From contig USQO01000034.1 of NCBI GenBank assembly GCA_900556845.1, positions 1 to 19,524 on the forward strand: a stretch of DNA of 19,524 bases, written 5' to 3'. This DNA comes from an uncultured Bacteroides sp. (GTDB lineage Bacteria; Bacteroidota; Bacteroidia; Bacteroidales; Bacteroidaceae). The number at the start of each line of letters is the position of its first letter. Within the stretch, counting starts at the first letter, position 1. Below the pieces are notes generated by a model. That model did no database searches and was not told where the DNA came from. It saw nothing but the letters and a program-made list of their open reading frames with translations. A program made the translations under genes and the position numbers. Shown here in pieces: positions 1 to 7,526 of the stretch.

Positions 1-48
1 CGAGATAGGCTCCGGTCTCGTGGGCTCGGAGATGTGTATAAGAGACAG
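1..48. other. Nextera transposase/P7 adapter left on contig end (not genomic)
   Basis: Bases 15-48 match the Nextera read-2 adapter, ending in the Tn5 mosaic end (30-48, AGATGTGTATAAGAGACAG). Bases 1-6 (CGAGAT) match the end of the P7 oligo, and bases 7-14 (AGGCTCCG) sit exactly where the 8-base i7 sample index goes. Genomic sequence begins at base 49. This is library sequence that was not trimmed before assembly. Confidence 0.97.
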
Positions 49-170
49 TTGGAACACCATTTAGAAACTGTTGACGGATTTTTTCCTAATTGCTCCGCGA
101 GCCACTTTCCTGTCTTCTTTTTCTCGACTAAAACTATTTTAAGTCTATTTATATCTTCCATATCAATCAT
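49..170 (-). CDS. XRE/Cro-C1 family helix-turn-helix regulator, 5' part only (3' end cut off by contig edge)
   Basis: Read on the minus strand, ATG at 170 (or the in-frame ATG at 161) opens a frame that stays open to the adapter. From the second ATG it reads M-E-D-I-N-R-L-K-I-V-L-V-E-K-K-K-T-G-K-W, then L-A-E-Q-L-G-K-N-P-S-T-V-S-K-W-C-S. The stretch WLAEQLGKNPSTVSKW has the helix-turn-helix pattern of small Cro/C1-type DNA-binding proteins common in Bacteroides. Only about 40 codons are present, so full length and function are unknown. It is divergent from the metal-efflux operon, so a link is possible but not shown. A -7-like box and a palindrome lie just upstream, which fits autoregulation. 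Choice between the two starts is uncertain; 170 gives nine extra bases. Confidence 0.75.
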
Positions 171-186
171 TAAATTGAACTATACA

Positions 187-222
187 CAAATATAGTGAAT
201 CAATTTGATTCAATCATTCAAA
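187..222 (-). promoter_or_regulatory. Putative promoter and operator of the XRE-type gene
   Basis: On the minus strand TATATTTG (194-187) matches the Bacteroidetes -7 consensus TAnnTTTG. A TTTG (222-219) lies 24 bases upstream, longer than the usual 19-21, so the -33 assignment is weak. An inverted repeat with arms GAATCA (197-202) and TGATTC (206-211) occupies the spacer beside the -7 box, where a bound repressor would block polymerase. Confidence 0.5.
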
Positions 223-466
223 GTAAACTACTTTTATTTATGAAATTTGACTATCCCTAAAAACAGTGATCAAATTTGAGTGCGATTAACCAATCTGTTT
301 TACACTCCAAATGTTAGTCCACTATTCAGTTTGTATGTTATTTTTTATTCGTACAACCGGAGCATTGCACAACCATGAAAAACTTTCCTCATATCCATGA
401 GCAACCTTCCGCTCAAAAATGCCTTGCGTTCGTCTCTTTTATGATAAAGTAAAAAGAAACCGAAGG

Positions 467-499
467 CTTGCCGGCAATCAAAAAAAATAACTATATTTG
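467..499 (+). promoter_or_regulatory. Promoter of the metal-efflux operon with overlapping palindrome
   Basis: TATATTTG (492-499) is a full match to the -7 consensus. CTTG (467-470), 21 bases upstream, is the best -33 candidate. A perfect 10-base palindrome, TTGCCGGCAA (468-477), overlaps that -33 box and is a candidate regulator binding site. The predicted transcript start near 506 leaves a leader of about 25 bases before GTG 531. Confidence 0.6.
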
Positions 500-530
500 C
501 AAGTCGATAAAAGAAAAACAAGGCATTCAC

Positions 531-944
531 GTGAAACAGACCATCCAGACATATATACTGCTTACCGTCTGCATCATCATGCAGGCTGTCAGCGTATTTC
601 CTCATCACCATCATGGCAACCAGTTCTGTTTCAACATGGAAAAGGCACTCAGCACGATAACATACTGCTGCAGCAATCCCAGCCATTCGCACCAGCATGC
701 CGAGGATACCCACACTTGCGATGCTGCCTGCATTACGCATATACAGTGCCATCCGCAGGACCAGATTTCTGCTACTGTTTCACCCGACTATTCATTTTGT
801 TCCATCCTATATTCCTTTGTTCAGATAACAGGTCTGCTTTGGCCCGACACTCCGTCGGCTCTCCTTTCAACCTGTTATATTGAAAAGCTTCACGGAAGTC
901 CGTTCACACAGATTCACGGACTACGGGCACCTCCCTGCTGTTGA
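531..944 (+). CDS. Small His/Cys-rich membrane-anchored or exported protein heading the metal-efflux operon (resembles DUF6769)
   Basis: A 137-residue protein of unknown function. Residues about 5-23 form one hydrophobic segment (signal peptide or anchor). Then come four consecutive histidines (25-28) and many potential metal ligands: C33, C46-C47, H52, H54, H56, H61, C63, C67, H70, C73, H74, and a terminal Cys-Cys. This looks like the small Bacteroidetes family I recall as DUF6769, which carries an HHHH motif after the signal and a GLRAPP motif near the C-terminus; the family name is from memory. The frame is open from a TTG at 468, but the -7 box (492-499) lies inside that extension, so I choose GTG 531. 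It lies 91 bases before the RND adaptor and probably shares its transcript. Inferred role: binding or handing over metal in the periplasm, or sensing it. No catalytic motif is visible. Confidence 0.72.
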   Translation: MKQTIQTYILLTVCIIMQAVSVFPHHHHGNQFCFNMEKALSTITYCCSNPSHSHQHAEDTHTCDAACITHIQCHPQDQISATVSPDYSFCSILYSFVQITGLLWPDTPSALLSTCYIEKLHGSPFTQIHGLRAPPCC

Positions 945-959
945 TTGATTTTTTTGCTC

Positions 960-985
960 GCCGGTATGCAGAACGCATATACGGC
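960..985 (+). other. Stem-loop between the His/Cys-rich gene and the RND adaptor gene
   Basis: GCCG (960-963) pairs with CGGC (982-985), and TATGC (965-969) with GCATA (975-979), around a 5-base loop with a small internal mismatch. No T-run follows directly, so it is not a classical terminator. It could tune expression between the first gene and the pump genes, or protect the mRNA. Confidence 0.4.
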
Positions 986-1035
986 AGGAATTCTTGTATC
1001 CTTTTTAATCAACAACAAAATCATTCTTATAACGT

Positions 1036-2259
1036 ATGAAACATCTATTTACAGGAATGCTGCTGGCATTCCTTTTGGGAGCGTGCGGCAACCACGAGGG
1101 ACATAATCATGAGCACGATGGCCACGACCACGAAGCAGAAGGACATAATCATCAGGAAGAAGCGGCGCACGGCCATGAAGACCATGAGCACGAAGGACAT
1201 AACCACGAAGCAGAAGCAGAGAGTCATGCAGGACATTCGGATGAGATTATCCTGAGTAAGGAAAAGGCTGCTGCAGCCGGTGTAACGGCAGAAGTCGTTC
1301 AACCGGGTACTTTCTACAATGTAATCACCACCAGCGGACATATTCTGGCTGCACAAGGCGATGAAACCGTTGTAACAGCGAACGTGGCCGGTATCGTTTC
1401 TTTCGACCGACCGGTAACCGAAGGTATGCAGGTCAGCAAGAACGGAACACTTTTCACCCTTGTATCGGAACACCTGCAGGACGGTGACCCAGTGAAACGT
1501 GCCCGCATTGCCTACGAAACGGCGAAAGAAGAGCTGGAAAGAGCCGAGAAACTGGTAGGACAAAAAATCGTATCGCAAAAAGACTTCAACAGCATCAAAG
1601 AACGCTATGAAAATGCCCGTATCGCCTACGAGGCACTGGCTCCGAATGCCGGACAGGAAGGGGTGGCTATCAAAGCTCCTATCGGCGGATACCTGAAGAG
1701 TTGCCTGGTGAAGGAAGGCGACTATGTTTCGGTGGGACAGCCTGTAGCCAGCATCACTCAAAACAGAAAACTGTATCTGCGGGCCGATGTATCGGAACGC
1801 TATTACGGCGTGCTGAGTACCATCCGTTCGGCCAACTTCAAGCCTTCTTACAGTGAGGAAACTTTCAGCTTGAAAGAACTGGATGGACGATTGCTTTCGT
1901 ATGGTAAGGCTACCGACAATGCCGCTTATTATATTCCTGTAACCTTCGAATTTGCCAACCGCGGAAATATTGTTCCGGGTGCCTTTGCCGAAGTTTACCT
2001 GCTGTCGGACGAACGGCAGAATGTCATCAGTCTGCCTGTCAGTGCCATTACCGAGGAGCAGGGCCTCAACTTTGTCTATATTCAACTGGACGAAACCTGC
2101 TACAAGAAACAGGAAGTAACCCTGGGATGCACAGACGGCAACCGTGTGGAAATTACCAGCGGACTGAAAGGTGGCGAAAGCGTAGTGACACAAGGAGCCA
2201 TCCACGTAAAACTGGCATCGGCAAGCAATGCCATTCCGGCACACAGTCATAGTCATTAA
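1036..2259 (+). CDS. CzcB/CusB-like periplasmic adaptor lipoprotein of an RND metal-efflux pump, His-rich
   Basis: A 407-residue membrane fusion protein (HlyD/RND adaptor family) that links the inner-membrane pump to the outer-membrane channel. The N-terminus is a lipoprotein signal with the cleavage motif LGAC (Cys17). Residues 20-67 carry 16 histidines spaced by Glu, Asp, Gly and Ala, a clear metal-binding tail, and the protein ends in H-S-H-S-H. A lipoyl-like half motif near residues 95-150 is followed by a helical hairpin (about 153-200), the second lipoyl half (about 210-245) and beta-barrel domains. The ATG at 1036 gives a perfect lipoprotein signal. It is followed 17 bases later by the pump gene. 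His richness favours Zn, Co, Ni, Cd or Cu over drugs as substrate, but the exact metal cannot be read from sequence. Confidence 0.9.
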   Translation: MKHLFTGMLLAFLLGACGNHEGHNHEHDGHDHEAEGHNHQEEAAHGHEDHEHEGHNHEAEAESHAGHSDEIILSKEKAAAAGVTAEVVQPGTFYNVITTSGHILAAQGDETVVTANVAGIVSFDRPVTEGMQVSKNGTLFTLVSEHLQDGDPVKRARIAYETAKEELERAEKLVGQKIVSQKDFNSIKERYENARIAYEALAPNAGQEGVAIKAPIGGYLKSCLVKEGDYVSVGQPVASITQNRKLYLRADVSERYYGVLSTIRSANFKPSYSEETFSLKELDGRLLSYGKATDNAAYYIPVTFEFANRGNIVPGAFAEVYLLSDERQNVISLPVSAITEEQGLNFVYIQLDETCYKKQEVTLGCTDGNRVEITSGLKGGESVVTQGAIHVKLASASNAIPAHSHSH

Positions 2260-2276
2260 CCTAAACCGTCGCAGTC

Positions 2277-5200
2277 ATGCTGAATAAAATCATACATTTT
2301 TCATTGCAGAACCGCCTGCTGGTGCTGGTGGCTTCTGTCTTGCTGCTCATCGGGGGCAGCTATACGGCTTACCATACGGAAGTCGACGTATTCCCCGACC
2401 TGAATGCTCCCACCGTGGTTATCATGACCGAAGCCAACGGTATGGCAGCCGAAGAAGTAGAGCAACTGGTTACTTTCCCTATCGAAACGGCCGTAAACGG
2501 TGCTACGCATGTACGCCGTGTGCGCTCTTCGTCTACTACCGGATTCTCTATCGTATGGGTTGAATTCGACTGGAGCACTGATATTTACCTGGCTCGCCAG
2601 ATTGTATCCGAAAAGCTCTCGTGGGTGAGCGAATCACTGCCCGACAATATCGGAAAACCGACCCTGGGACCGCAGTCATCCATTTTGGGTGAGTTGCTCA
2701 TTGTGGGACTGACGGCGGACAGCACTTCGATGCTCGACCTGCGTACCATAGCCGACTGGACCATCCGTCCGCGTCTGCTTTCTACAGGAGGTGTGGCACA
2801 GGTAGCCGTACTGGGCGGCGACATCAAGGAGTATCAGGTACTTATCCATCCGGAAAAGATGAAGCACTACGGTGTTTCACTGGGTGAAATCATGGCTGTA
2901 ACCCGCAGCATGAACCAAAATACCAACGGAGGAGTCATCTACGAATATGGCAATGAATACATCGTGCGCGGCATCGTATCGACTACCGATGTAGCCAAAC
3001 TGGGACGTGCCGTCATCAAGAACATACAGGGAGCACCGGTTACGCTGGAGGATGTGGCCGACGTACAGATTGGTGCACAGCAGCCCAAGCTGGGACTGGC
3101 CTCCGAGAAAGGCAAACCGGCCGTTCTGCTTACGGTCACCAAGCAGCCTAACACCGGAACCATCGAACTGACTGAAAAACTGGAAGCTGCCCTGCACGAC
3201 CTGCAGAAAAACTTGCCTGCCGACGTACACGTATCTACTGATATATTCCGCCAGTCGCGTTTCATCGAAAGTTCTATCAGCAATGTCCAGGAATCACTGT
3301 ACGAAGGTGCCATCTTTGTCATCATCGTGCTCTTCCTCTTCCTTGCCAACGTACGTACCACGGTTATCTCACTGGTAACCCTTCCGCTGTCACTGCTGGT
3401 ATCCATCCTCGTACTGCACTACATGGGCCTCAGCATCAATACCATGAGTCTGGGAGGTATGGCCATTGCCATCGGTTCGCTGGTGGACGATGCCATTGTT
3501 GACGTAGAGAATGTATGGAAACACCTGCGCGAAAACAAAGCCCTGCCGCTGCACGAACGCAAGCCGGTACGCGAAGTCGTGTTCAACGCATCGAAAGAAG
3601 TGCGTATGCCTATCCTGAACTCCACGCTGATTATTGTGGTGAGTTTCGTACCCCTGTTTTTCCTGAGCGGTATGGAAGGACGCATGCTGGTTCCGCTGGG
3701 TATCGCCTTCATTGTTGCCCTGTTTGCCTCTACCGTTGTAGCACTGACCCTTACTCCCGTTCTCTGCAGTTATCTGCTGGGTGGTAATACCAAGGGAGAC
3801 GGACTCCCTAAAGAAGCTTTCGTAGCCGTATGGATGAAAAAGCATTATCACCATACACTTACATGGGCCCTGAATCATAAAAAAGGAGTTCTAGGAAGCA
3901 CACTGGCTCTCTTCCTGGTAGCCTTGGGACTGTTCTTTACACTGGGAAACAGCTTCCTTCCCTCGTTCAACGAAGGTTCGTTCACCATTAACATCAGCTC
4001 CCTGCCGGGTATCTCACTGGAAGAGTCGGACAAGATTGGTAAACGGGCCGAAGAGCTGCTGCTTACCATCCCCGAAATACAGACCGTAGCCCGCAAGACC
4101 GGCCGTGCGGAACTGGACGAACATGCACTGGGCGTAAACGTATCGGAGATAGAAGCTCCGTTCGAACTGAAAGACCGCTCGCACAGTGAAGTGGTAGCCG
4201 AAGTCCGTTCCAAACTGTCCACCATCACCGGTGCCAACATTGAAATAGGCCAGCCCATCAGCCACCGTATCGATGCCATGCTGAGCGGTACACGTGCCAG
4301 CATTGCCATCAAACTGTTCGGCGACGACTTGAACCGCATGTTCATGCTGGGGAATCAGATTAAAGATGCCATCGGCGGTGTAGAAGGCATTGCCGACCTG
4401 AACGTAGAACAACAGATTGAACGTCCGGAGCTGAAAATCATTCCGAAACGTGAAATGCTTGCCAAATACGGTATCTCCCTGCCGCAATTCAACGAGTTTG
4501 TAACGGTAAACATGGCCGGTGAAGTGGTATCGCAGGTTTATGAAAAAGGCAAGACTTTCAACCTGGTGGTACGCGCCGACGAAAGCAACCGTGGCTCGAT
4601 GGAGCGCATACGCGACCTGATGATTGACGATGCACAAGGCAATAAAATTCCACTTTCGTATGTAGCCGATGTGGTATCTTCCATGGGTCCCAACACCATC
4701 AACCGCGAAAACGTGAAACGTAAAATCGTGATTTCGGCCAATACCAGCGGACGCGACCTGCGCAGCGTGGTGAACGACATCCAGCAGATAGTGGATAAGA
4801 AAATCACCTTGCCCGAAGGCTACCACATCGAATACGGCGGACAGTTCGAAAGCGAACAGGCTGCCAGCCGGGTATTGCTGCTCACCTCGATGATGAGTAT
4901 TGTGGTTATCTTCCTGCTGCTCTACATGCAGTTCAAGAACGCAGCACAAAGTGGAGTCATCCTACTCAACCTGCCACTGGCACTGATAGGAGGTGTATTT
5001 GCACTGCTGCTCACTACGGGCGAGGTAAGTATTCCGGCCATCATCGGTTTCATCTCTCTGTTCGGTATTGCCACTCGTAACGGTATGCTGCTTATCAGCC
5101 ACTACAACCTGCTGCGCGAAGAGCAAGGCATGTCGGTACGCGAAAGCATCGTACAAGGTTCGCTGGACCGACTGAATCCGATTCTGATGACAGCCTTGTC

Positions 5201-5387
5201 GTCTGCACTGGCCCTGATACCGCTTGCCTTACGCGGCGACTTGCCCGGTAACGAAATCCAGAGTCCGATGGCCAAGGTGATTCTGGGCGGTCTGCTGACC
5301 TCAACCTTCCTCAATGCATTCATCATTCCTATCGTTTACGAACTGATGAACCGGAAAGCGCAAAAACAAACCCTAAAAAATGAGTAA
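2277..5387 (+). CDS. CzcA/CusA-like heavy-metal efflux RND permease (HME family)
   Basis: A 1036-residue inner-membrane proton/metal antiporter, full length for the heavy-metal RND family. It has one N-terminal TM helix, a periplasmic pore/docking domain (from about residue 35, with VDVFPDLNAPTV), TM2-6 (about 338-500), a short linker, TM7, a second periplasmic domain and TM8-12. The TM4 signature reads GGMAIAIGSLVDDAIVDVEN (393-412), with D404, D405, D409 and E411 as likely proton-relay acids. Aligned by the E-N pair, the first Asp of the CzcA DFG motif is Ala here, so TM4 is closer to CusA and to VDDA-type pumps than to classical Zn/Co/Cd CzcA. I do not see a CusA-like methionine cluster. 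Substrate is therefore uncertain. The next gene starts three bases after the stop codon. Confidence 0.93.
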   Translation: MLNKIIHFSLQNRLLVLVASVLLLIGGSYTAYHTEVDVFPDLNAPTVVIMTEANGMAAEEVEQLVTFPIETAVNGATHVRRVRSSSTTGFSIVWVEFDWSTDIYLARQIVSEKLSWVSESLPDNIGKPTLGPQSSILGELLIVGLTADSTSMLDLRTIADWTIRPRLLSTGGVAQVAVLGGDIKEYQVLIHPEKMKHYGVSLGEIMAVTRSMNQNTNGGVIYEYGNEYIVRGIVSTTDVAKLGRAVIKNIQGAPVTLEDVADVQIGAQQPKLGLASEKGKPAVLLTVTKQPNTGTIELTEKLEAALHDLQKNLPADVHVSTDIFRQSRFIESSISNVQESLYEGAIFVIIVLFLFLANVRTTVISLVTLPLSLLVSILVLHYMGLSINTMSLGGMAIAIGSLVDDAIVDVENVWKHLRENKALPLHERKPVREVVFNASKEVRMPILNSTLIIVVSFVPLFFLSGMEGRMLVPLGIAFIVALFASTVVALTLTPVLCSYLLGGNTKGDGLPKEAFVAVWMKKHYHHTLTWALNHKKGVLGSTLALFLVALGLFFTLGNSFLPSFNEGSFTINISSLPGISLEESDKIGKRAEELLLTIPEIQTVARKTGRAELDEHALGVNVSEIEAPFELKDRSHSEVVAEVRSKLSTITGANIEIGQPISHRIDAMLSGTRASIAIKLFGDDLNRMFMLGNQIKDAIGGVEGIADLNVEQQIERPELKIIPKREMLAKYGISLPQFNEFVTVNMAGEVVSQVYEKGKTFNLVVRADESNRGSMERIRDLMIDDAQGNKIPLSYVADVVSSMGPNTINRENVKRKIVISANTSGRDLRSVVNDIQQIVDKKITLPEGYHIEYGGQFESEQAASRVLLLTSMMSIVVIFLLLYMQFKNAAQSGVILLNLPLALIGGVFALLLTTGEVSIPAIIGFISLFGIATRNGMLLISHYNLLREEQGMSVRESIVQGSLDRLNPILMTALSSALALIPLALRGDLPGNEIQSPMAKVILGGLLTSTFLNAFIIPIVYELMNRKAQKQTLKNE

Positions 5388-5390
5388 GAG

Positions 5391-6566
5391 ATGAAAAAGA
5401 TATATCGCACGGCACTGTTCCTGCTGGCCTTCCCGCTTTGGGCACAGGCACAGGACATTGCCTCAGTACTGCAACAAATAGAAGCCAACAACAAAGAGCT
5501 TCAGGCACTGAAAGAAAGCAACGAAGCTGCCAAAATGGAAGTACAGACCCGCAATAATCTGGAGGACCCTTCCATCGAATACAGTCCGTTTTTTGCCAAG
5601 GGAGTAAGCGGAGTAGCCAGCTCGGAAATGGTATTGCGGCAGGGATTCGACTTCCCTACCCTTTACTACAGCCGCAACCGTTCGGGCAAGCTCCAGCAGG
5701 AAGCACTGGATATGCAGCAGCTTGCCGCCCGTCGCGAAATCTTGCTGCAAGCCAAAAATCTGTGTCTCGACCTTATTCGCCTGAATAAGGAACAGGCTTT
5801 GCTGACTGAACGGAAAAAGAATGCCGACGAGCTGCTGGCTTTCTTCGAAAAAAGACTGAACGAAGGTGATGCAACCCTCATCGAAGTGAATAAAATCAAG
5901 ATGGAGCGCATGAGCATACAGACTGAGATATCACAAAACATTGCCGCTCACCGCACTGCCCTGCAGTCGCTACTGGCCATGAACGGTAACCTCCCCCTCT
6001 CTTTCAGCGAAAACAGTTATCCGGAAGTAGTCTCTATCAACAGCTACGATGCACTCTACGATGAAGTAATGCTCAGTGATGCATCGCTGAAAGCAGCTGA
6101 TGCAACCGCCCGGACAACAACGCAGGAAGTGGGTATCAGCAAACAGAACTGGCTGCCCAAGCTGGAAGTAGCTTACCGCCGCAACACCAGCCTAAGTGAA
6201 GCAAGCAATGGTTTTCTGGTAGGTGGTTCTATCCCTCTGTTCTCCAACCGCAAGAAGGTAAAGATTGCCAAAGCTCAGGCACTGAGTGCACAACTGCAAC
6301 TGGAAAATACACGCTTACAGCTTACCGCCCAAATTCAATCGCAGTTCAATGAAATGCAGCAACTCAAGGAAGCACTGAGTGTATACGATGTTCAATTGAT
6401 GGAAAATACCCTGAAAATGCTGAAAGAGGCTGTTCTGGCCGGTCAGCTTTCCATCATAGAATATTACGTGGAAGCCGAAGGCGTATACCGCAACATGCAG
6501 GCTTATCTGGAGGTAGAAAACCAATATCAGAAAGTGATGGCAACCATCTACAAAAACAGACTGTAA
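5391..6566 (+). CDS. TolC/CzcC-like outer-membrane efflux protein
   Basis: A 391-residue outer-membrane factor. The signal peptide is M-K-K-I-Y-R-T-A-L-F-L-L-A-F-P-L-W-A-Q-A, with signal peptidase I cleavage after AQA (residue 20). Two long helical repeat halves rich in Gln, Glu, Leu and Ala, typical of the periplasmic TolC barrel, lie at about residues 24-195 and 205-391. It would form the exit duct for the adaptor/pump pair encoded just upstream. Translation is probably coupled to the pump gene, since only three bases separate them. It is the last gene of the operon, followed by a strong hairpin terminator. Confidence 0.9.
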   Translation: MKKIYRTALFLLAFPLWAQAQDIASVLQQIEANNKELQALKESNEAAKMEVQTRNNLEDPSIEYSPFFAKGVSGVASSEMVLRQGFDFPTLYYSRNRSGKLQQEALDMQQLAARREILLQAKNLCLDLIRLNKEQALLTERKKNADELLAFFEKRLNEGDATLIEVNKIKMERMSIQTEISQNIAAHRTALQSLLAMNGNLPLSFSENSYPEVVSINSYDALYDEVMLSDASLKAADATARTTTQEVGISKQNWLPKLEVAYRRNTSLSEASNGFLVGGSIPLFSNRKKVKIAKAQALSAQLQLENTRLQLTAQIQSQFNEMQQLKEALSVYDVQLMENTLKMLKEAVLAGQLSIIEYYVEAEGVYRNMQAYLEVENQYQKVMATIYKNRL

Positions 6567-6587
6567 GACAAGGATACACTTGATAGT

Positions 6588-6633
6588 ATGAAAAAACGGG
6601 AATAAGCACCAAGGCCTATTCCCGTTTTTTCAT
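6588..6633. terminator. Bidirectional intrinsic terminator (efflux operon / META lipoprotein)
   Basis: A perfect 17-base inverted repeat, ATGAAAAAACGGGAATA (6588-6604) and its complement (6617-6633), with a 12-base loop. The GC core is flanked by A-run and T-run, so it can end transcription of the outer-membrane factor (plus) and of the META-domain gene (minus). Confidence 0.93.
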
Positions 6634-6649
6634 GCTTTATACGTAAAGT

Positions 6650-7438
6650 CTATTTTTTTACCAAAGTCAGCACTTTATCACCTGCCGCATTGAGCAGAGA
6701 TACCGAACCATCTTCATTCACAGCGAAAGAAGCAACTTCGTTCAGTGCCTTCAACACTTTACCTTCCTGTTCCAGACCCGGACCTGCCATCATAGTAGAA
6801 ATCATCTGCGTAAACTTGAGTGAAGCCGGATTGCCTTCTTCCTGGCTGAAGCCACCGTTAATGGTATTGCAACTGCCATTACCATGTACACGCTTTTCTT
6901 CAAGATTGAAAGCCAGGAATGGTGCAGTACCTTCGTTTGTTACAGCAGTATCATTAACAGCAGTAATATTCCATTCACCAGCCAATGCATCGATAGAAAC
7001 CTGAGGAGCGGCAGCTTCACGTTTTTCGAGCAGCACAATCTGGTTTCCTGCTGCATCTGTCAGTGCCACACCGTTTTCGGTAGACACATATCCCTGTACT
7101 TTGTCCAGTGTACCCAGAACCAACTGTTCAGTTTCCATATCCGGACACATCATACGTGTAGTACCCAACTGATTGAAATGAATGAATCCCGGTTTCAACG
7201 AATCGGCCTCGTAAGTACCGATGATACGGTTGCATCCGGCGTTACCATACACACGCTTTTCAGCAGTTTCCAGTCCGATAAAAGGAAGTTCTTCAGCAGT
7301 CAGTTTCTTGCCTTCTACCTCTACAATATTCCATTCACCGTTCAGATTTACAGTTTCTACAGCCTTTTTGCTTCCAGCACATCCTGTCATAGCTGCACCT
7401 GCACACAAGGCAGCCACTACAAATAATGATTTTTTCAT
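6650..7438 (-). CDS. Lipoprotein with two tandem META/HslJ-like domains
   Basis: A 262-residue exported protein of the META/HslJ family, found in heat-shock and secreted proteins of unclear molecular function. The lipoprotein signal ends at Cys20 (M-T-G-C). Two homologous domains follow, about 32-140 and 150-262, each opening with L-[NA]-G-E-W-N-I and carrying GN-[AG]-[GS]-C-N (65-70 and 186-191). An internal duplication is evident. The frame can be extended upstream to 7507, but the ATG at 7438 starts a proper signal sequence and lies downstream of a -7 box at 7475-7482, so I choose it. The gene stands alone, divergent from the polyamine gene and convergent with the efflux operon. A role as a cell-envelope stress lipoprotein is inference. 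Confidence 0.85.
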   Translation of the reverse strand: MKKSLFVVAALCAGAAMTGCAGSKKAVETVNLNGEWNIVEVEGKKLTAEELPFIGLETAEKRVYGNAGCNRIIGTYEADSLKPGFIHFNQLGTTRMMCPDMETEQLVLGTLDKVQGYVSTENGVALTDAAGNQIVLLEKREAAAPQVSIDALAGEWNITAVNDTAVTNEGTAPFLAFNLEEKRVHGNGSCNTINGGFSQEEGNPASLKFTQMISTMMAGPGLEQEGKVLKALNEVASFAVNEDGSVSLLNAAGDKVLTLVKK

Positions 7439-7474
7439 AATTAATATATTTTTAATTCCTATTGAAATGTGTGG

Positions 7475-7482
7475 CAAAAATA
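7475..7482 (-). promoter_or_regulatory. Putative -7 box of the META lipoprotein gene
   Basis: TATTTTTG on the minus strand fits TAnnTTTG and would give a leader of about 30 bases before ATG 7438. No convincing -33 box is seen at normal spacing. Confidence 0.45.
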
Positions 7483-7526
7483 ATGATATATTCTTGAGTA
7501 ACCACACGATAATTCAAATATTTTGC

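Larger units (their letters stand above)
171..530. other. Intergenic region between divergent XRE-type gene and metal-efflux operon
   Basis: About 360 bases with no convincing gene. It holds the minus-strand promoter at the left end and the plus-strand promoter at 467-499. A 25-codon frame (375-452) has no supporting features. The middle part (about 223-460) shows nothing I can name. Confidence 0.6.

Noticed and set aside
260..310. Inverted AAAACAG/CTGTTTT and near-inverted TTTGAGTG/CACTCCAAA segments
   Set aside because: The pairs are not nested and are imperfect, so they do not form a single hairpin; AT-rich chance is enough.
375..452. 25-codon frame with ATG in the intergenic region before the efflux operon
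   Set aside because: No promoter or ribosome site at a suitable place and no recognisable peptide; likely chance.
345..752. 135-codon minus-strand frame across the His/Cys-rich gene and its upstream region
   Set aside because: It overlaps the promoter and the better-supported plus-strand gene, and its translation shows no family features.
1139..1215. DNA tandem repeat in the His-rich coding stretch (for example repeated GGACATAA)
   Set aside because: The short repeats come from repeated His/Asn/Gly/Glu codons in the metal-binding tail; no regular CRISPR-like spacing is present.
1045..2256. 403-codon open frame antisense to the RND adaptor gene
   Set aside because: It mirrors the adaptor gene, whose His-rich repeats and signal sequence are clearly coding. 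The antisense translation has no recognisable domain.
4014..4949. 311-codon minus-strand frame inside the RND permease gene
   Set aside because: Shadow of a conserved coding sequence; no domain is visible.
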